Of a stretch of DNA of 60,730 nt, positions 1 to 9,164 are shown piece after piece. The notes below the pieces were generated by a model that was given only the letters and a program-made list of their open reading frames with translations, was not told where the DNA came from and ran no database searches. The DNA is from Betaproteobacteria bacterium (GTDB lineage: Bacteria; Pseudomonadota; Gammaproteobacteria; Burkholderiales; SHXO01): assembly GCA_009693245.1 (NCBI GenBank), contig SHXO01000006.1:1-60730 (forward strand), in the 5' to 3' direction. Each line of letters begins with the position of its first letter. Within the stretch, counting starts at the first letter, position 1. Made by a program: the position numbers and the translations under genes.

Positions 1-104
1 TGATGAACCTGGTCTACAACATGGTGCGCCTGATGCAGTTGATCAAGCGTGCCGCAAAAAGCGCATTAGCCCCGCAAGGGGTCAATCCGTGTGCGGTTGG
101 GTAA
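1..104 (+). mobile_element. C-terminal end of a probable DDE transposase (5' end outside window)
   Basis: The first open frame runs into the window and stops at TAA 102-104, leaving about 33 residues. The stretch LVYNMVRLMQ resembles the YNLVR-type helix that closes many DDE transposases. It lies about 140 bp upstream of a TatT gene that has lost its N-terminus, which fits an old insertion that cut that gene. The 105-244 stretch holds no open frame that I recognise and may contain the element's end, but I could not identify a terminal inverted repeat. The family assignment is uncertain because only the tail is visible. Confidence 0.4.
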
Positions 105-244
105 GTTGGATACAAAGCCAGTGAAGAGGCTCGCAAAACGCCTTGAAAGTCGAGAAATAACCCGGCTGAAGGTCACCTGGCCGAGAATGAAACTCATTTC
201 GCTAACGCGGTAAGAGATCCGTCGTAGAAAAGTGATTATTAGAG

Positions 245-634
245 GTGCCCTTAATCGCCGAAGTACCCATCATGGAAGGGCTGATGGGCCGGGCGTTGGA
301 GTTGGACGAATCCTACGAGGCGGGCGCGATCCACCAATTTCTCGCCGGTTATGAACTCAACCGCCGCCATCGCAAGGGTGACCCCGCGCAGCTTGCGCGC
401 GATCACTTTTTTCGCGCGGTGCAATTATCCCAAGGCAAGCACGCCGCGAGTTTTGTGATCCTCGCCGAAAGCGTCGCCGTGCGAGAACAGAATCGCGCGG
501 AATTCGAGAAGCTCTTGGGCACGGCCATCAAGATCGATCCGAATGCCGCCCCTCAATGGCGCTTGGCGAATTTGCTCTGGCAGCAACGGGCACGATGGCT
601 GCTCACGCGCAAAGAACAACTCTTCACGGAATAG
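245..634 (+). pseudogene. TRAP transporter T-component (TatT), N-terminally truncated
   Basis: The 129 residues match the C-terminal half of TatT proteins, TPR-like lipoproteins that accompany some TRAP transporters in the periplasm. Recognisable landmarks are MGRALELDESYEAGAIH near the start, AVQLSQGKHA in the middle, AESVAV, and the closing LANLLWQQRARWLL. Full TatT proteins are roughly twice this long and begin with a lipoprotein signal, which is absent here. The GTG at 245 is therefore only the first start in a truncated frame. The gene sits directly before the matching binding-protein gene, the usual order, so the locus was once a complete TatT-type TRAP system. I read it as a remnant left by the mobile element at the window start. 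Confidence 0.75.
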
Positions 635-645
635 CGAACTTACCC

Positions 646-1690
646 ATGCGACTAGAGCGGGCTATCCGCCATGTGTTGTTAGCGATTACCGCCATCACTG
701 CGGGGCTGTGCATTCCGCGGGGCTTCGCCGATGAAATGGTCAAGATACGCTTGGGCACTCTCGCACCCAAGGGATCGGCCTATCACCGGGCATTGCAGGA
801 GATGGGGGACAAGTGGCGCCAGGCGCAAGGCTCCGCGGCGAGCTTCGTGATCTACACCGATGGCACCCAGGGGGGGCGAGGCCGACATGGTGCGACGCAT
901 GCGCGTGGGCCAGCTCAACGCGGCCCTCGTGTCCGTGGTGGGGCTCATGTAAATCGACCGTTCCGTCAGCGCCCTGCAATACATGCCCATGGTATTTCGC
1001 GAGTGGGGCGAGGTGGATTACGTGCGCGATCATCTGCGCGAGCAACTCGAACGCCGGTTGTTCGATCGCGGATTCGTCGTGTTGTTTTGGGGGGACGCCG
1101 GGTGGGTGCGTTACTTCACCAAGGAACCCATCGTTCACCCCACGGATTTCAAGCGCATGCGCATCTTCGCTTGGAACGGAGATAGCAACACCGTGGACAT
1201 CATGAAGGCGATGGGCTACCAGCCCGTGCCCCTGGAGACCTCGGATATTCTTCCAGGCTTGCAGGCCGGCTTGATCAACGTCGTTCCCTCCGGCGCGTAT
1301 TACGCGCTGTCGGGCCAATTCAATACGGTGGTGCGCCATATGATCGACGTGAAATGGATACCCATCGTGGGGGCGGCCGTGGTCACGCGCCGCGCCTGGG
1401 ATCTGATGACCCCGTACGCTCGCGAGCAATTGCGCACCGCGGCCGTGGACGCGGGAGTCAAGATTCGCGATCGCGCCCGCGTGGAGGATTCCGAGGCCAT
1501 CGACGCCATGCGCAAGCGCGGCTTGAGCATCGTGGCGGCCACGCCGGAAGTGGAGGCCGAATGGCGGCGGCTCGCCGAAGAAGCCTATCCCAGAATTCGA
1601 GGTTCCATGGTGCCCGCCGAATTGTTCGACCAGGTTCGCCAACTCGTTCGAGAATATCGCGGGCGGGCAAAGTCCGCCGCCCGCTTCTAG
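646..1690 (+). pseudogene. TRAP transporter substrate-binding protein (DctP family), frameshifted and with an internal stop
   Basis: From ATG 646 the frame encodes a signal peptide and the DctP-type start (KIRLGTLAPKGSAYHRAL). At the G7 run 870-876 the reading shifts: with one G fewer, the protein continues as GGEADMVRRMRVGQLNAAL in frame 2. That frame then meets TAA at 950-952 where the family continues with an Ile-Asp. The rest (983-1690) is a good match to the TRAP binding-protein body, including the GFVVLFWGDAGWVRYF region and a PLETSDILPGLQAGLI helix. Such proteins capture organic acids in the periplasm for DctQM. With two lesions the gene should not give a full product. The substrate cannot be told. 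Confidence 0.75.
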
Positions 1691-1710
1691 ACCTTTCTCC
1701 CCCGCGCGCC

Positions 1711-3456
1711 ATGCAGGTTTTGCGGCGGGTGGAGAATGTATTCCTCGCCACGGCTCTGGGCGCCATGGTGTTGTTGCCCCTCGCGGAAATACTTTCCCGC
1801 GCTGGCTTGCGAGCGGATATCCCCGGAAGCCCGGCCATATTGCAGCACCTCTCTTTGGTGGTGACCATGTTGGGCGCGACTGTCGCGGCTCGCGAAGGAC
1901 GCTTGCTCGTGTTGTCCAACATCCAGCCTATTCTCACGGGCCACCCTAAAAATCTTGCGCGCTGGTTCGCGAGTTCGGTGACGGCGGCCATGGGGATCGT
2001 GCTTGCCTACTGCGCCTGGATTTTTATTAATAGCTAATGGGAAGCAGGCAAACAGTGGTTCGGTACCGTACCGGCCTGGATCGTCCAATGGGTCATGCCC
2101 GCGGGCTTTGCCGCCATCGCGTTGCGCTCGCTTTTATTTGCGCTATTGGGCTCGCGGTGTTCGCCTTGGATCTATTCCCCAGGCAAGCCATGGTGGTCCT
2201 GGGTTTGTGCATGCTGGGATTGGGCGCGATGCTGGGGGCCGCGGTGTTCGCGCTATTGGGCGGAGTAGCGGTCCTGCTCTTCTGGGGTAGCGAGCTACCC
2301 ATTGCTTCCCTGGCCGTGGATCACTACCGCCTCGTGGCGAATCCCGCGTTGCCCGCCATACCGCTCTTTACCTTGGCCGGGTATTTTCTGGCTGAAGGGG
2401 GAGCGCCCGCCCGGCTCGTCCGGGTTTTCCGTGCTGCCTTTGGCGACCGCCCGGGCGGAGCCGCGGCGGTCACTGTCTGAGCCTGCGCTTTTTTTACCGC
2501 TTTTCACAGGGGCTTCTGGCGCCGCCATTTTGGCCCTAGGCGGGTTGCTGCTGCCCTTGTTGGTGGCCTCTGGCCAATCCCAACGTTCGGCTTTGGGGCT
2601 GGTCACAAGTGCTGGCTCCCTGGGCGTGTTGCTGCCTCCAAGTTTGCCGCTCATTCTTTATGCCGTGGTGGCGAAGGTGCCTCTGCGGGATTTGTTTCTA
2701 TCGGCCATCGCTCCGGCCTTGCTGCTATTGAGTTTGGCGTTTCTTTGGGCGCGCTGGGCTCAAGGCGCAGTGCCGCCCGCCGCCGCGAACGTTAGGGAAC
2801 CCTTGGGTCCCGCACTCAAAGCGGCGTGCTGGGAATTGCTCCTGCCTGTCGTGGCCTTCGCCGCTCTTTTCGGTGGTTGGGCCACACCAGTGGAAGAGGC
2901 GGCCGTGACCGCGTTCTACGCATTCGTGGTGGAGGTGTACGTCTACCGGGGGCTTAGCCTACGGACCGGTGTCCCACGCATAGCCGCCGAGTGTGGCCTG
3001 TTGGTGGGCGGCATACTCCTCATCCTTGGGGTGGCGCTAGGGCTCACGAATTTCCTGGCGGATGCTCAGGTGCCAGAATTACTGGTGGATTGGGTACGCG
3101 ACAATCTGGAATCCAAATGGGTTTTCCTGCTGGTACTCAATGTATTCTTATTGGCCGTGGGCTGTTTCATGGATATCTTCTCGGCCATCGTCGTGGTCGT
3201 TCCCCTGATCGTGCCCCTGGGCGCCGCGTTCAATGTTGACCCCATCCACCTCTGTATCATCTTCCTCGCCAACATGGAACTCGGCTACTTGACCCCGCCG
3301 GTAGGGATGAATCTGTACTTCGCTTCCTCTCGCTTCGGGCGCCCGCTGGGGGAAGTGGCCTGGGCATCGTTCCCGTACGTGGTTGTACTTGCCCTAGGCG
3401 TTCTGGCGATCACTTATGTGCCGTGGATCTCGGCACTTTCTCGCGGTGCGTTCTAG
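1711..3456 (+). pseudogene. TRAP transporter fused small/large permease (DctQM), multiply broken
   Basis: ATG 1711 begins a DctQ-like small subunit (LVVTMLGATVAAREGRLL). The frame stops at TAA 2035-2037, yet similarity goes on in the same frame (WEAGKQWFGTVPAWIVQWV). Around 2115-2150 the homology moves to frame 3 (FALDLFPRQAMVVLG) and enters the DctM large subunit; near 2480-2500 it moves again to frame 1, which carries the DctM body to 3456 (TGASGAAILALGG, GVLLPPSLPLILY, MELGYLTPPVGMNLY). The layout indicates a fused DctQM protein, common in TatT-associated systems. One nonsense codon and two frameshifts make the inner-membrane channel non-functional as read. It is the third consecutive damaged gene of the same transporter. 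Confidence 0.75.
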
Positions 3457-3470
3457 GGAGTGTTTCCAGC

Positions 3471-4781
3471 ATGATTCAAAATAAGCGCAGCGTCCTGGCG
3501 CGCGATGTTCGCCCCATCGAGGTGTGGGCGTGGGCCATGTACGACTTCGCCAATTCTGGATACACCACGGTGGTGATCACGGCGGTGTTCAATGCCTATT
3601 TCGTGGCCAGTGTCGCGGGTAATGCGGCGTGGGCGACCCTCGCATGGACTGCTTCGCTCTCCGTATCCTACGTGCTCATCATTTTGCTGGGACCGGCTAT
3701 TGGCTCCTATTGCGACCGCCACAACGCGAAGAAAAAAGTGCTCATGTTAAGCACCGGGGGTTGCATCTTTTCAACGGCCTTGTTGGGATTGGTTGGGCCT
3801 GGGGAAGTCGCCCTCGGTGTAGGTTTGATCGTGCTGTCCAATACATTTTTTGGCCTGGGAGAAAACGTCATCGCGGGATTTTTGCCGGAGCTGGCCAAAG
3901 GCAAAGCCTTCGGGCGAATTTCGGCCTGGGGTTGGTCACTGGGATACGTGGGCGGGTTGGTGAGCTTGGGTGCCAGCCTTGCGTACATCACCTGGGCACG
4001 GGGGCAAGGCCACAATGCGGCTCAGTTCGTCCCCGCGACGATGGTCATCACGGCGATATTGTTCTGCGTGGCCAGTCTCCCGGCCTTTGTGTTCCTGCGC
4101 GAGCGCCCGTCGGAATCGGGCCCAGTGGCGCGCGGCGCACAGGGGTTGGGCCAATGGACCAAGGACGCCTCGCGATTTCCCGACCTGTCGCGATTCCTGC
4201 TGTGCATCGTGCTCTACCAAGCGGGAGTGCAGGCGGTCATCGCGCTGGCCGCCATCTATGCGCAGCAAGCGATGAAATTCGATACCCAGGACACACTGCT
4301 TCTCGTACTCGTGGTGAACGTCACCGCTAGCATCGGAGCTTTTGCCTGCGGCTACCTGCAAGACCGCATCGGTCACAAGCGTACCTTGGCGATCACGCTG
4401 GCGGGTTGGTGCGCCATGGTCGCTTTGGCATGGTTCGCCACCGCCCCAGGCTTGTTTTGGGTGGCGGCGAACGTGGCGGGGCTGTGCTTGGGTTCCAGCC
4501 AGGCGGCCGGACGCGCACTGGTGGGGTACATGAGTCCCCACAGCCGGCGTGCCGAGTTCTTTGGGTACTGGGGTTTGGCCGTTAAGCTAGCCTCCGTCAT
4601 GGGGCCGCTGACCTATGGGCTCGTCACCTGGCTGACGAACAACCATCACCGGATGGCCATGTTGGCCACTGGCATATTCTTTGTTCTCGGGCTCTTGGTA
4701 CTGGCAAGGATCGATATCAAGCGCGGCCGGATCGCGGCCCGGCGCGCGGAACGAACCTTGCGAAGAGCCGTTGCCACCTAA
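3471..4781 (+). CDS. MFS permease of the UMF1 (Atg22-like) family
   Basis: The 436-residue product is a polytopic inner-membrane protein with about 12 hydrophobic segments. The N-terminal AWAMYDFANSGYTTVV signature is characteristic of the UMF1/Atg22-like branch of the major facilitator superfamily. Further MFS features are GPAIGSYCDRHNAKKK after the second helix and GYLQDRIGHKRTLAITL in the second half. ATG 3471 was chosen because GGGAG lies at 3456-3460 and because the protein then begins just before the signature; the longer frame from 3423 overlaps the TRAP gene. It is intact, unlike its neighbours on both sides. The family exports varied small solutes (amino acids have been proposed for some members); no substrate can be inferred here. 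Confidence 0.85.
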   Translation: MIQNKRSVLARDVRPIEVWAWAMYDFANSGYTTVVITAVFNAYFVASVAGNAAWATLAWTASLSVSYVLIILLGPAIGSYCDRHNAKKKVLMLSTGGCIFSTALLGLVGPGEVALGVGLIVLSNTFFGLGENVIAGFLPELAKGKAFGRISAWGWSLGYVGGLVSLGASLAYITWARGQGHNAAQFVPATMVITAILFCVASLPAFVFLRERPSESGPVARGAQGLGQWTKDASRFPDLSRFLLCIVLYQAGVQAVIALAAIYAQQAMKFDTQDTLLLVLVVNVTASIGAFACGYLQDRIGHKRTLAITLAGWCAMVALAWFATAPGLFWVAANVAGLCLGSSQAAGRALVGYMSPHSRRAEFFGYWGLAVKLASVMGPLTYGLVTWLTNNHHRMAMLATGIFFVLGLLVLARIDIKRGRIAARRAERTLRRAVAT

Positions 4782-4867
4782 CGCATTCCCAACGCTGCAT
4801 ATCGACATGAACCGCTGTTATATCGAGGCCCTCATCATCACCGTACGAAGGATGTCCCGTTAAGCCC

Positions 4868-6330
4868 ATGGCGCGCGCGAATACCAACGATCCCTTTCGC
4901 TCCGTGGAAGAAGTCATATATATGCTCGACGCCGCGCGCACACAGGCGGGGATCAAGCCAACGGTACTGTATCGGTCCATCGGGGATCTGGAAGCCAAAG
5001 CCCAGCCCTGCATCGAGGCCATCACTTTGGAATATGCGCGCGAAGGAGGGCGTCTTCAACGTGCCCATGAGCGCCGCATATGGAATGCGGTGGCCGAATT
5101 CTGGCGCCATCTGGGGGCGGCCTATGAGGACTGTTTTTGGCAGTTCCAGTCAGGGGAGGGCGATTCGGACGGGTTGAAGGAGGCCATTCCGGTGATTGTC
5201 AGCCGTGCCATTCGTGCCATGGGTGCCGAACTCAAATGGACCAAGATGGCTTACGGCCCCGCGGATCCCACCCTATGGGGACGGATGGGCGCGCTTTATG
5301 TGATCGCCGAGCAAATGAAATGCTCGCGGGAACCATGCTTGATTTTCGCGCAAAGCGATGAGGAATCCAGTATTCACGACGAGTACTTGCGCGTTCTGAT
5401 GTTTTCCATGGATGCCGTGGATACGTTGACGCCGCAAGAAATCGAATTGGTGCACCGGCTAAGCGCGAGTTTTGTGCACGCTTTCCTCATGCAGACTCAG
5501 CCTGGTAAAGGCTGCCACTACTACGTGGATCTGAGCGCCGCCCGCCCGCCTGGTGGACCGCCTGCTGTCCCCAGCACCCAATCCGCGTTATTACGGGCCA
5601 GGGCAAGCCGGTGCGCAGACAGAGAAACTCATAGAGCTCGTCGAATCGCGCAACGAGGTTCCGGTAGACCTGGGAATCGGTAAGGACTATGAGCCTGCCG
5701 TGGTGGCCGAAGCATTGCGCCACCTCGCGCGGCAATGGGCCTCCATCCCGCCGGCCCGCGGCGAGGAGCGGGAGGAGTCCTCACAGCGGCTGCGCATCGT
5801 GCACGACTTCGACACCGTTCTCAGGGCCGTCCTCGCCATGGGGCGAAACCCTCAAATCGAAGCCAGCATGGAAACATGGACCGTGCAAAATTCCAGCGTG
5901 CACGGCCTGGGAGCCGTATTGCCCGAAACCCCGCAAGATTGGCTGCGGGTGGGGATCCTCATAGCGGCGCGTCCGGAAGGGGGGCAGTTGGGGAGTGGGC
6001 GTGATCCGCAGGATCACCATGAACCCCAACCGCCAGCGCTATGTCGGGATACAGATGATGAGCCTGAGCACCACGCCCGTGAGGCTCTTCGCCGCGGATG
6101 CCTCGGAGGAAACCGAGAACCCCGGCGAAGTGGCGCTACTGCTGCCCAGCAACGGGGAAGACTCCGCCGGGCGCAGTGAACTCGATTTGTTATTGCGGCC
6201 TGGCAGTTTCTTTTCTCACCGGCCGGTGCGCATGGAGTTCCATCAAAAAACCTATCCGCTCATGCCCAAGCAGGCGGTGGAAGCGGGGCGCGATTTCGAA
6301 ATGGTTCGCTTTCGCGTCGCGGAGCGTTAA
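4868..6330 (+). pseudogene. Conserved protein of unknown function with PilZ-like tail, two frameshifts
   Basis: Three consecutive frames make one protein of about 485 residues. Frame 2 runs from ATG 4868 (SVEEVIYMLDAARTQAG) to about 5550; one extra base in the GGTGG at 5550-5555 moves the reading to frame 3 (VDRLLSPAPNPRYYGP); an extra G in the run near 5982-5987 moves it to frame 1 (GVIRRITMNPNRQRYVGIQ) up to TAA 6328-6330. The last part, with an RRI...VGIQ pattern, reminds me of PilZ-type beta-barrel domains, but the RxxxR and D/NxSxxG motifs for c-di-GMP are not evident. The gene at 24139-25820 is a distant paralog broken in the same manner. I do not recognise a function; a cytosolic protein is suggested by the lack of a signal peptide or membrane segment. 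Confidence 0.55.
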
Positions 6331-6395
6331 TTAGTCTCCTTCGGGTTAAATGTTGGCGGAATTGGAGAAGAAGTTGCGCAACGGTGCCCTGGTTA

Positions 6396-6463
6396 TGGGG
6401 GATTAACAAGGGGATCGCCCCTTGTTCCTCTTGGGGGATAAACAAGGGGGTTCTCCCCTTGTT
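6396..6463. repeat. Tandem pair of palindromic (REP-like) units
   Basis: Two imperfect direct repeats with a 36-bp period begin at 6396 and 6432. Each contains a perfect 9-bp inverted repeat, AACAAGGGG / CCCCTTGTT: unit 1 at 6405-6426 with loop ATCG, unit 2 at 6441-6463 with loop GTTCT. They lie between two convergent genes, so they could end transcription from both sides, although no T-tract follows. The repeated unit and variable loop are more typical of REP-type elements. Only these two copies were seen in this window. Confidence 0.7.
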
Positions 6464-6509
6464 CGTAACATGATTGTTGCCGAGGCGAGTGCATGCGTTT
6501 TGGTTCCGG

Positions 6510-7109
6510 CTAGGCCGGCTTTGGGTTCTTGGGCCGGATCGCTGATTTCGGCCGGAACGCCTTGACCACGGCCTCCTGGGTTTCGATGTAAGGCCCGCCC
6601 AACAAGTCGATGCAGTAGGGCACCGCCGCGAAAATACCCTGGACGATAGGTTTCCCTTCCGCGTTCTTGAGGCCCTCCAGCGTCTCCCGAATGGATTTAG
6701 GCTGGCCCGGTAAATTGATGATGAGGGCCTTGCCGCGAATGACGCCCACCTGGCGCGAAAGAATCGCGGTGGCCACGAACTGCAAGCTAATCTGGCGCAT
6801 CTGTTCGCCGAAACCTGGCATCACGCGATCCGCCACGGACAGCGTAGCCTCGGGCGTGACATCCCTGGGGGCAGGCCCGGTTCCACCGGTGGTTAGCACG
6901 AGATGGCAACCTTCCACATCCACCAATTCCTTGAGGGCGGCTTCAATCAACGGTTGTTCATCGGGAATCAATCGCGACGCGAGCGTCCAGGGGGAACTCA
7001 AGGCCGCGCGAAACCATGCCTCCAGGGAAGGAATGCCTTCGTCCTTGTACACGCCTTGGGAGGCGCGATCGCTTACGGATACCAATCCGATTTTTAGTAG
7101 ATCGTTCAT
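6510..7109 (-). CDS. mogA: Molybdopterin adenylyltransferase
   Basis: This 199-residue protein belongs to the MogA/MoaB family, which adenylylates molybdopterin before molybdate insertion in molybdenum-cofactor synthesis in the cytosol. The sequence shows IGLVSVSDRAS at the N-terminus, the family signature TTGGTGPAPRDVTPEAT in the middle, and INLPGQPKSIRE plus PYCIDLLGGPY near the end, all in the expected order. Length fits MogA. The start ATG overlaps the stop of the upstream darP gene by four bases (ATGA), so the two are probably co-transcribed and translationally coupled. The short tail rich in Lys/Pro is unremarkable. Confidence 0.93.
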   Translation of the reverse strand: MNDLLKIGLVSVSDRASQGVYKDEGIPSLEAWFRAALSSPWTLASRLIPDEQPLIEAALKELVDVEGCHLVLTTGGTGPAPRDVTPEATLSVADRVMPGFGEQMRQISLQFVATAILSRQVGVIRGKALIINLPGQPKSIRETLEGLKNAEGKPIVQGIFAAVPYCIDLLGGPYIETQEAVVKAFRPKSAIRPKNPKPA

Positions 7110-7675
7110 GATGACTCGCCTGAATTGCCGGGCGATATATCCGGTGACAGGGCGGGCGCGGAAACGTATTCCTTCAACACCTGGAATAACCGCCGAAACG
7201 CCCGCGGTGCCTTGGCTTCATCGCGCTCCTTGCGCGCGTTGCGAAGCAATTGCCGCAGGTGCTGAATATCGCACCCGGGGTGTTCGGCCACGAACTCCTC
7301 CAATGCCGCATCGTCCGCGATGAGCGTGTCGCGCCAGCGCTCGAGGCGGTGATGATAGGCGGTCAGCGCGGTGGATTTTCCCCGGATCTGGTCGAGGTAA
7401 GCGCGAATTTCCCCGGCGTCCACGTCTCGCATCAAGCGCCCGATGTATTGTCCTTGGCGCCGCCGCGCCTCATGCTTGGTGATGCGCTTGGCTTGCAGCA
7501 CGGCATCCAGCAAGATCTCCGGCAGCGCGATTTTTCCCAGTTGTTCCCGGGAAAGACTCACCAGTTCCTCCCCCATGGCTTGAAGATCCAGCATGTTTTT
7601 TTTGCGCCGGGTCTTGCTTGGTGGTGTAACGCCCGTGTCCGCGGGATCCGGTACGTGTTGTTGCGCGTGTATCAT
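7106..7675 (-). CDS. darP: Ribosome-associated 50S biogenesis protein DarP (YjgA, DUF615)
   Basis: The 189-residue protein has the DUF615 hallmarks: a basic N-terminus (KTRRKK), the LVSLSREQLGKIALPE block, KRITKHEARRRQGQYIGRLM, and LRQLLRNARKERDEAKAPRAFR near the C-terminus. DarP/YjgA associates with late 50S precursors in E. coli and assists large-subunit maturation. It is highly charged, helical and cytosolic. The gene diverges from pmbA with about 90 bp between starts, an arrangement also seen in many other proteobacteria, and is followed by mogA with a 4-bp overlap. Other ATG codons inside are possible starts, but the residues before the basic cluster are short and plausible. Confidence 0.92.
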   Translation of the reverse strand: MIHAQQHVPDPADTGVTPPSKTRRKKNMLDLQAMGEELVSLSREQLGKIALPEILLDAVLQAKRITKHEARRRQGQYIGRLMRDVDAGEIRAYLDQIRGKSTALTAYHHRLERWRDTLIADDAALEEFVAEHPGCDIQHLRQLLRNARKERDEAKAPRAFRRLFQVLKEYVSAPALSPDISPGNSGESS

Positions 7676-7765
7676 AGCTTGGCCTCGATGCTCCCATCTT
7701 GTTGCCGCTGGATTCCTACTAGTAATTTCCGAATCGTTTCCTCTCCATTCTCTTGCCCGATATCA

Positions 7766-9118
7766 ATGGATGATCTTGCACGCCGTTCTTCCTTCAGTTT
7801 TTCCCGCGATACGCTCTCGCAAATTGCCCGGGATGTCCTAGCGCACGCCAGGAGCGCGGGCGGCAGCGCCTGCGAAGTGGAAGTCAGCGAAGGCTTTGGC
7901 CAGACCGTCGCGGTTCGCCAGGGCGAAGTCGAGAACATTGAATATAACAAGGATAAGGGCGTGGGCGTGACGGTCTATTTGGGCCAGCAACGCGGTAGCT
8001 CCAGCACCTCGGATTTTTCTCCGCGTGCCCTGCGCGAAACCGTGGACAAGGCTTTATCCATCGCTCGCTTTACCGCCATCGACGATTGCGCCGGATTGGC
8101 CGACCGCGAGGGCTTGGCGACGGAGTTTCCCGATCTGGATCTTTTTCACCCTTGGGCGCTGTCCGTGGAAGACGCCATCGAAATGGCCAAGGTGTGCGAA
8201 GCGGCCGCCTTGGTGGTGGATCCGCGAGTGAAGAATTCGGAGGGTGCCTCGGTGTCCACGCAGCAATCCCATTTCATTTACGCCAACTCCAACGATTTTC
8301 TAGGAGGCTACCCGTCTTCGCGGCAATCGGTTTCGTGCTCCGTCATCGCCAGCGAAAACGGGCAGATGCAGCGCGACGACTGGTACAGCATGGCGCGCAG
8401 CCAAGCCGACATCGAGAAACCCGAGGAGGTGGGCCGGCGCGCGGGAACGCGTTGCGTGCGGCGCTTGGGCGGTAGGCAGATGGGCACGACGGAAGTCCCG
8501 GTGGTGTTAGAAGCCCCTATCGCTTCGTCTCTTTTGGGCCATTTCGCGGGTGCGGCCAGCGGCGGCAGCCTTTACAGAAAATCTTCTTTCTTACTGGATT
8601 GCCTGGGGCGCGAAATATTCGCGCGCAACGTGCAAGTGCACGACGTGCCGGATCTCAAAAGAGGCTTTGGCAGCAGCGCGTTCGACGATGAAGGGGTGCG
8701 GACCCAGCGCCGGCATATCGTGAAGAACGGCGTGCTGGAAGGTTACTTCCTGGGCAGCTACTCCGCGTGCAAGCTCGGCATGAAAACCACCGGCAATGCC
8801 GGTGGCAGCCATAATTTGATCATGGATAGCACGGGCGAGGATTTCGCCACGTTGCTGAAGAAACTGGGCCGTGGGTTGCTGGTTACCGAGCTCCTGGGCA
8901 TGGGCGTGAACCAACTCACCGGGGACTACTCGCGCGGTGCCGCCGGGTTTTGGGTGGAAGGCGGCGAGATCGCCTATCCCGTGGAAGAAATCACCATCGC
9001 CAGCACCTTGCAGGAGATCTTCAAGGGGATCGTTGCCATCGGCAACGACGTACTGGTTCGCGGTGCGCGCCAATGCGGGTCCATTCTCATCGATCGCATG
9101 ACCGTGGGCGGCCAGTAG
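7766..9118 (+). CDS. pmbA: Metalloprotease PmbA (TldE)
   Basis: The 450-residue product matches PmbA/TldE, the partner of TldD in a cytosolic heterodimeric protease that matures peptide antibiotics and CcdA in E. coli. Typical stretches are EVEVSEGFGQTVAVRQGEVE, NKDKGVGVTVYLGQQRGSSS, FDDEGVRTQRRHIVKNGVLE, TGNAGGSHNL and the end GNDVLVRGARQCGSILIDRM. PmbA itself lacks the HExxxH zinc motif found in TldD, and none is seen here. ATG 7766 was chosen because it gives the family length; the open frame extends upstream to 7250 only because it overlaps darP on the other strand. The gene is intact and divergent from darP. No tldD is present in this window. Confidence 0.93.
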   Translation: MDDLARRSSFSFSRDTLSQIARDVLAHARSAGGSACEVEVSEGFGQTVAVRQGEVENIEYNKDKGVGVTVYLGQQRGSSSTSDFSPRALRETVDKALSIARFTAIDDCAGLADREGLATEFPDLDLFHPWALSVEDAIEMAKVCEAAALVVDPRVKNSEGASVSTQQSHFIYANSNDFLGGYPSSRQSVSCSVIASENGQMQRDDWYSMARSQADIEKPEEVGRRAGTRCVRRLGGRQMGTTEVPVVLEAPIASSLLGHFAGAASGGSLYRKSSFLLDCLGREIFARNVQVHDVPDLKRGFGSSAFDDEGVRTQRRHIVKNGVLEGYFLGSYSACKLGMKTTGNAGGSHNLIMDSTGEDFATLLKKLGRGLLVTELLGMGVNQLTGDYSRGAAGFWVEGGEIAYPVEEITIASTLQEIFKGIVAIGNDVLVRGARQCGSILIDRMTVGGQ

Positions 9119-9129
9119 CTTGGGCGTAG

Positions 9130-9156
9130 GTTGGGCTGGGCAATGCGAAGCCCAAC
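9130..9156. repeat. Short palindromic intergenic repeat (GTTGGGCT / AGCCCAAC)
   Basis: An 8-bp inverted repeat, GTTGGGCT at 9130-9137 and AGCCCAAC at 9149-9156, sits in the 46-bp gap between convergent pmbA and the BenE-type gene. The core resembles the common GTAGGTTGGGC-type interspersed palindromes of proteobacterial genomes. No T-tract follows, so it may act as a Rho-independent-like stop only weakly, if at all. Confidence 0.55.
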
Positions 9157-9164
9157 TATTTTCT

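Noticed and set aside
105-244. Possible terminal inverted repeat of the left-edge transposase
   Set aside because: I looked for a repeat that would mark the element end, but with only one end in the window none could be paired.
740-1642. Long minus-strand open frame over the TRAP binding-protein gene (300 codons)
   Set aside because: Its residues are rich in His, Arg and Gly without any motif, as expected for the antisense of a GC-rich gene; the plus strand carries clear DctP similarity.
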